From positions 1 through 64,000 of the forward strand of contig JAFSAP010000015.1 of the NCBI GenBank assembly GCA_017440925.1: a DNA stretch of 64,000 nt, written 5' to 3'. This stretch comes from Oscillospiraceae bacterium. GTDB taxonomy: Bacteria; Bacillota; Clostridia; Oscillospirales; Oscillospiraceae. The number at the start of each line of letters is the position of its first letter. Within the stretch, counting starts at the first letter, position 1. A program made the position numbers and the translations under genes. Under the pieces are notes generated by a model, which saw nothing but the letters and a program-made list of their open reading frames with translations, did not search any database and was not told where the DNA came from. Below are positions 59,229 to 64,000 of this stretch, piece by piece.

Positions 59229-62200
59229 GTGTACTTAAAAAGTTTGGAACTGCAGGGATTCAAGTCCTTTCCGGACAAGACGCTGATCCGGTTTGGCGAT
59301 GACATCACTGCGATCGTTGGCCCCAACGGCTCCGGTAAATCCAATATTTCCGACGCCATCCTGTGGGTCATGGGCGAGCAGAGCACCAAGACCCTCCGGG
59401 GTGCGAAAATGGAGGACGTCATTTTCGGCGGCACCCAGAAGCGCAGTGCTGTGGGTTTTGCGGAAGCAACACTGACACTGGACAATTCCGACCGGGCCTT
59501 AGCCTATGATGCGGATGAAGTTATGGTTACCCGCCGGTTTTACCGCAGTGGTGACAGCGAATACTATATCAACAAACAGTCCTCCCGCCTGCGGGATATC
59601 CATGAGATGTTTATGGATACCGGCCTGGGCCGGGAAGGTTACTCCAATATCGGCCAGGGCAGGATCGATGAGATCCTTTCTCTGAAAAGTGCAGACCGTC
59701 GGGAGATTTTTGAAGAGGCAGCAGGTATCTCCAAATACCGCCACCGCAAGGAAGAAACCGAACGGAAACTGATGCATACAGAGGACAATCTCCTGCGTAT
59801 TGGCGACAAGGTTTCAGAACTGGAGCTGCAGCTGGAACCGCTGAAAGTCCAGTCTGAAAAAGCAAAGCAGTATCTGGAACTGAAAGATGAGCTCCGGGGC
59901 GTAGAAGTGGCGGTTTGGATGGAAAGTTTGGAAAAACTGTCCGCTGCTGCTAAGAAGGCGGAAGAAGATTACAAATCCGCATCCTTTGTGCTGCAGCAGG
60001 CCCATGATGACCTGGACAACCTGTACCGGCAGGCGGAAGAACTGGGAGAAGCGCTTCGCAGCCGGGATGGTGAATTGGAAACCGTCCGGCTGAAAAGCAA
60101 CATGCTGAGTGCAACCCACCAGCAGCTGGAGGGACAGATGGCGGTTCTCCGGGGAAATGCGCAGAACAATGCCGCCAATATTGCCCGGATCGAAGAGGAA
60201 CTCCAGGGTCAGGATGACCGCTCCGGTGGTATCGTGGCCCAGATCGATCAGACTGCCCAGCGAATCGCAGAAATTGAGCATATGCTGGCAGCAAAGAAGG
60301 CGGATCTGGAAAAGCTGCAGCTGAAGCTGGCGGCTATGACAGCCAATGCCCAGGGGCTGACCAAACAGTATCTGGAACTGCGGGGGAAAGAATCCTCCTT
60401 AGCAGCAGATATTGCCGGCCGGCAGGCGGATGTCCGGGGCCTGGAAGAGAGCATGGTGCAGACCCGGGAACGCTTGGAACAGCTTACCGGCGACCTGTCC
60501 TCCGGTGCATCCCGCCATCATGAGGCGGAGATGAATCTGCAGAACTGCCGCAAGGAACTGCGCAAAGCCCAGGAAGACGTGACAGCTGCCAACAATACCA
60601 TTTCCGGCTATCTTCTGCGGCAGAACGGCCGTGTCAAGCGCCGGGATGGACTGGCGGAAAAGGTTCGGGAACTGACAGCAAAACTGGACGCGGTTGCGGC
60701 CAAAGCAAAGGTGTTCCGGGCCATGGAACGGGATTTTGAAAGCTATCAGAAATCTGTTAAGATGATCATGCAGGAGGCCCAGCGCGGCAGCCTGCGAAAT
60801 ATTCACGGCCCGGTCTCCCGGCTGATCCGGACAGAGGATGACTATACCGTTGCCATTGAAATCGCTCTGGGTGCTGCCATGCAGCAGATCATTGTGGGCA
60901 GCGAGGCGGATGGCAAAGCTGCCATTTCCTACCTGAAGCGAACCGGCGGCGGACGTGCTACCTTCCTGCCCATGAATACCATCCAGGGAAGGAGCCTGCA
61001 GGAAAGCGGCCTGGAGAATTGCCGCGGCTTTGTGGGCATTGCTTCGGAACTTGTCAGCGCAGATCCCCGGTACCGTGGGATCGTGGAAAACTTGCTGGGC
61101 AGAACGGTGATCGTGTCAGATATGGATGCGGCCATCCATATGTCCCAGAAATATAAAAACCGGTTTAAGATCGTTACCCTGGACGGCCAGGTCATGAATC
61201 CCGGCGGTTCCATGACCGGCGGCAGTACCAATAAGGAAGCGGGAATTCTGTCCCGGGCCAATGAGCTGGAAAAGCTGACTGCCCAGGAAAAGAAACTGCA
61301 GCAGGAACGCATGGTCTGCGAGGCTGATCTGCAGGAGGCTCAGCGCCTTTGTGACCAGGTGGAGTTCCAGATGAGTGCCGCACGGGATCAGCTGAGAGAG
61401 GCAGAAGACCAGGTCCTTCGGCTCCAGGGAATTGAAAAGCAGCATGAGATCCTGTTGAATGCAGTGCAGGAGGCAGAAAATGCTGCCCATCGGGAAAAGG
61501 AGACACTGGAAGCCAGAGATGCTTCTGACCGGGAGCGGTATGCATCCCAGCAGGCTAAGATCCAGATTTATACCCAGCAGTTGATGGAAACCAGATGCCG
61601 TCTGGAGGAACTGGAAGGCAGCCAGACAGAAACTGCCGAAGCAACTGCTGCCATCACTGACGAAATGACTGTGCTGAAAACCGAGGAAGCTGCACTGGAA
61701 GCAGAGACAGCCACGGCCCGGGCCCATATTGCCGATATGCAGGATCTGCGGGGAGCAATGGAAGGTGACCGGGAGAAGAAACTGGCACTGATGGATTCTA
61801 TCCGGCAGGAAAATCTTCGGATTGAGAAGGAGCTGGAACAGCTCCTGCAGCGTCAGCAGGAAAACGATGCAGATGCGGAAAAGCAGAATCAGCAAATGCA
61901 GGATCTGCTGACCCGGCGTGCAGATGCGGAAGCTGCCAAGACCCGCAGTGAGCGGGAAGCCCAGGAGAAGAATAAGGATATTCTGAATATGGAGCGGGCT
62001 TGTGCTCTGCTGGAGCAGAAAAAAGTCACCACATCCATGGAGGAAAAGCAGATCATTGACAAGCTCTGGGATTCCTATAATCTGACCCCCGGTACGGCAT
62101 CGGAGCATATGGGACAGATCGAGAATGTCACAGCCGGTAACCGCCGGATCGGTGAACTGAAGCGGAAAATTGCCGCTTTGGGTACCCCCAACCTGGGTGC

Positions 62201-62801
62201 CATTGAAGAATATGCCCGTGTTAACGAGCGTTACAGTTATCTGGCAGAGCAGCGGGATGATGTGCTGAACTCCAAACGGGAGTTGGAAAGCATCATCCGG
62301 GATATCACCAGGGAAATGACGGTGATTTTCGTCTCCGAATTCCAGAAGATCGACCATTACTTTGGCCAGGTCTTTGAGGAAATGTTCGGCGGCGGCAAGG
62401 GCCAGCTGATCCTGGAGGATCCGGAGAATCCCCTGACCTGTGGCATTGAGATCCGGGTGCAGCCCCCCGGAAAGCAGGTCAAGACTATTACATTGCTCTC
62501 CGGCGGTGAGAAGGCTTTCGTGGCAACGGCACTGTACTTTGCCATTCTGAAAGTCCGTCCCACACCCTTCTGCATCCTGGACGAGATCGATGCGGCACTG
62601 GATGACCGGAATGTGGAGCGGTTTGCCAATTATCTGCATAATTTAAGCAAAAAGACCCAGTTTATTGTTATCACCCACCGTCGTGGCACCATGGAAGCCT
62701 CCGATGTGCTTTACGGCGTAACGATGCAGGAGCAGGGTGTTTCCAAGCTGCTGCGGCTGGACCTGAACCAGATGGAGCAGTATCTGGGTATTGTAGAATA
62801 A
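59229..62801 (+). CDS. smc: Chromosome segregation protein SMC
   Basis: The 1190-residue ATPase organises and segregates chromosomes as the core of condensin. It has the Walker A ITAIVGPNGSGKSNISDAIL, two long coiled coils (about 170-500 and 680-1020), the hinge (about 510-670; IEIALGAAMQQIIVG, PGGSMTGGSTNKEAGILSR), the signature LLSGGEKAFVATALYF and Walker B FCILDEIDAALDDRNV. The start is GTG at 59229, with TGAGG upstream. In many Firmicutes it directly follows rnc; here the glycan locus intervenes. Confidence 0.97.
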   Translation: MYLKSLELQGFKSFPDKTLIRFGDDITAIVGPNGSGKSNISDAILWVMGEQSTKTLRGAKMEDVIFGGTQKRSAVGFAEATLTLDNSDRALAYDADEVMVTRRFYRSGDSEYYINKQSSRLRDIHEMFMDTGLGREGYSNIGQGRIDEILSLKSADRREIFEEAAGISKYRHRKEETERKLMHTEDNLLRIGDKVSELELQLEPLKVQSEKAKQYLELKDELRGVEVAVWMESLEKLSAAAKKAEEDYKSASFVLQQAHDDLDNLYRQAEELGEALRSRDGELETVRLKSNMLSATHQQLEGQMAVLRGNAQNNAANIARIEEELQGQDDRSGGIVAQIDQTAQRIAEIEHMLAAKKADLEKLQLKLAAMTANAQGLTKQYLELRGKESSLAADIAGRQADVRGLEESMVQTRERLEQLTGDLSSGASRHHEAEMNLQNCRKELRKAQEDVTAANNTISGYLLRQNGRVKRRDGLAEKVRELTAKLDAVAAKAKVFRAMERDFESYQKSVKMIMQEAQRGSLRNIHGPVSRLIRTEDDYTVAIEIALGAAMQQIIVGSEADGKAAISYLKRTGGGRATFLPMNTIQGRSLQESGLENCRGFVGIASELVSADPRYRGIVENLLGRTVIVSDMDAAIHMSQKYKNRFKIVTLDGQVMNPGGSMTGGSTNKEAGILSRANELEKLTAQEKKLQQERMVCEADLQEAQRLCDQVEFQMSAARDQLREAEDQVLRLQGIEKQHEILLNAVQEAENAAHREKETLEARDASDRERYASQQAKIQIYTQQLMETRCRLEELEGSQTETAEATAAITDEMTVLKTEEAALEAETATARAHIADMQDLRGAMEGDREKKLALMDSIRQENLRIEKELEQLLQRQQENDADAEKQNQQMQDLLTRRADAEAAKTRSEREAQEKNKDILNMERACALLEQKKVTTSMEEKQIIDKLWDSYNLTPGTASEHMGQIENVTAGNRRIGELKRKIAALGTPNLGAIEEYARVNERYSYLAEQRDDVLNSKRELESIIRDITREMTVIFVSEFQKIDHYFGQVFEEMFGGGKGQLILEDPENPLTCGIEIRVQPPGKQVKTITLLSGGEKAFVATALYFAILKVRPTPFCILDEIDAALDDRNVERFANYLHNLSKKTQFIVITHRRGTMEASDVLYGVTMQEQGVSKLLRLDLNQMEQYLGIVE

Positions 62802-62813
62802 AGGAGACAAATC

Positions 62814-63719
62814 ATGGGATTTTTTGATAAGATCAAGCAGGGCCTGGCAAAGACCCGTGCTTCTTTCACCAACACCCTGGATGAGGTGTTCACCAACGCC
62901 GATGCCATCGATGAGGATTTCTTTGAAGAACTGGAAGAAACGCTGATCCTGGCAGACCTGGGTATGGATACGGTGAACCGGCTGATGGAAGAACTCCGCC
63001 GCCGTGTGGTCAACCGGGGCCTTACCACTACGGAGCATGTCCGCTTCAATCTGAAGCTCATATTGAACGATATGCTGAATGTGGGAAGCAGCGAACTGAA
63101 CCTGTCTACAAAACCTTCGGTCATGCTGGTGATCGGTGTCAATGGCGTTGGCAAGACTACCACCATTGGCAAGATCGCCAAACAGCTGGTAGACCAGGGT
63201 AAGCAGGTGACATTGGTTGCCGGTGATACTTTCCGTGCAGCGGCGGCTGACCAACTGGAGATCTGGGCAGACCGCAGCGGCGCCGGAATCGTCCGCCAGA
63301 ATGAGGGCGCAGATCCTGCTGCAGTGGTTTTTGACGGCATCCAGTCTGCCAAGGCAAAGGGCAGTGATGTGATCATCATCGATACCGCAGGCCGGCTGCA
63401 TAATAAGACCAATCTGATGAACGAGCTGAATAAGATCAGCCGTGTGGTTGACCGGGAACTGCCTGGCGCAGCCAAGGAGGTTCTGCTGGTTCTGGACGGC
63501 ACCACCGGACAGAACGGTTTGATCCAGGCAAAACAGTTCAAGGAGATCGCCGGTGTTACTGCCATCGCCATTACCAAACTGGATGGCACTGCCAAGGGCG
63601 GCATCGTCATTGCTGTGGCAGATGCGCTGAAGGTGCCTGTCAAATTTGTAGGTGTGGGCGAGCAGGCGGAGGATCTGATGCCATTCGTTGCCAAGGATTT
63701 TGTGGAGGCGCTGATCTGA
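62814..63719 (+). CDS. ftsY: Signal recognition particle receptor FtsY
   Basis: The 301-residue GTPase docks SRP-ribosome complexes to the membrane. The N-domain (1-85) is followed by the G-domain: GVNGVGKTTTIGKIAKQLVD, the insertion-box DTFRAAAADQLEIWADRSGA, DTAGRLHNKTNLMNEL, TKLDGTAKGGIVI and the closing VGEQAEDLMPF. It lacks the acidic A-domain of the E. coli protein, as usual in Firmicutes. AAGGAG precedes the ATG; it overlaps the next gene by one base. Confidence 0.97.
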   Translation: MGFFDKIKQGLAKTRASFTNTLDEVFTNADAIDEDFFEELEETLILADLGMDTVNRLMEELRRRVVNRGLTTTEHVRFNLKLILNDMLNVGSSELNLSTKPSVMLVIGVNGVGKTTTIGKIAKQLVDQGKQVTLVAGDTFRAAAADQLEIWADRSGAGIVRQNEGADPAAVVFDGIQSAKAKGSDVIIIDTAGRLHNKTNLMNELNKISRVVDRELPGAAKEVLLVLDGTTGQNGLIQAKQFKEIAGVTAIAITKLDGTAKGGIVIAVADALKVPVKFVGVGEQAEDLMPFVAKDFVEALI

Positions 63720-64000
63720 TGAAGGTTGTACTGGCAAGCAAGAACCCCCACAAGCTGGTGGAGATCAGTAAGATCACCGAAAAATTCGGCTTTGATCTGG
63801 TACTGCAGTCTGAACTGGGCGTAGACATCGATGTGGAAGAAACGGGCACCACCTTTGAGGAGAATTCCTTTCTCAAGGCAGAGGCGGTTATGAAGGCAAC
63901 CGGACTGCCTGCCCTGGCAGATGATTCCGGTATCGCCGTGGATGCACTGAACGGGGAACCCGGCATCTATTCCGCCCGGTATGGCTTTGATGAAAGCCTG
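63719..64000 (+). CDS. rdgB: Non-canonical purine NTP pyrophosphatase RdgB/HAM1, 5' part only
   Basis: The window ends inside this gene; 94 codons are seen. The product begins MKVVLASKNPHKLVEISKI (the SxNxHK substrate-binding motif) and has TGTTFEENSFLKAEAVMKAT and ALADDSGIAVDALNGEPGIY (catalytic Asp). It hydrolyses dITP/ITP and XTP to the monophosphates, keeping them out of DNA. Its ATG shares a base with the ftsY TGA, so translation is coupled. Confidence 0.95.
   Translation, partial: MKVVLASKNPHKLVEISKITEKFGFDLVLQSELGVDIDVEETGTTFEENSFLKAEAVMKATGLPALADDSGIAVDALNGEPGIYSARYGFDESL

Overview
The window reads as a Clostridia (Firmicutes) chromosome of moderate G+C, most likely a gut Oscillospiraceae/Ruminococcaceae relative. 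The grounds are AAGGAGG-type ribosome binding sites, TTGACA/TATAAT promoters with 17-base spacers, a KtrB/KtrA potassium system, the order dprA-topA-trmFO and the plsX-rnc and smc-ftsY blocks. The species is not resolved from sequence alone.

Layout. 1-310: the 3' end of tRNA-Asp, its terminator, and a small structured element that repeats part of the tRNA and the terminator. 311-8238: housekeeping and accessory genes (DUF3737 beta-helix protein, O6-methylguanine-DNA methyltransferase, an ATP-grasp plus two-esterase operon, a PHP phosphatase overlapping mutY, and an exported membrane-anchored PIG-L deacetylase). 8267-9690: tRNA-Arg(ACG) followed by two 152/153-base direct repeats, each ending in a copy of the tRNA 3' end; they bracket a 0.95 kb AT-rich island with an XRE-family regulator and four GGTTACA iterons spaced exactly 20 bases. 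9688-10895: an sbcD'-'sbcC deletion pseudogene. 11122-16567: a polyprenyl-phosphate sugar transferase, cardiolipin synthase, and a divergent GT2 plus polytopic membrane protein pair. 16821-26240: one long head-to-tail run, ktrB-ktrA-trmH/spoU-dprA-topA-trmFO-plsX-rnc.

26450-59087: a NahK-like kinase gene and then a surface-polysaccharide locus of about 31 kb. It sits between rnc and smc, which are usual close neighbours in Firmicutes. It falls into three transcription units by visible terminators and promoters. Unit 1 (27713-46199) has a WbpM/PglF-type dehydratase, a PglC-type initiating transferase, a full CapE-CapF-CapG set for UDP-L-FucNAc, five GT4 and one GT2 glycosyltransferases, a LicD protein, a Wzy-like polymerase and a Wzx flippase. 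Unit 2 (46383-50632) has three glycosyltransferases and a polysaccharide deacetylase. Unit 3 (50861-59087) has a glycosyltransferase, a full WbpI-WbpB-WbpD-WbpE-WbpA set for UDP-ManNAc3NAcA, a second Wzx and an acetyltransferase. No Wzz-type length regulator or BY-kinase was seen. 59229-64000: smc, ftsY and the start of rdgB.

The observation I rate most likely to be new is the tRNA-linked element. The copies behind tRNA-Asp and tRNA-Arg share an AAATGC leader, two hairpins with different stem sequences, a CTTGAC loop motif, an inverted copy of the host tRNA T-arm at one end and a direct copy at the other.
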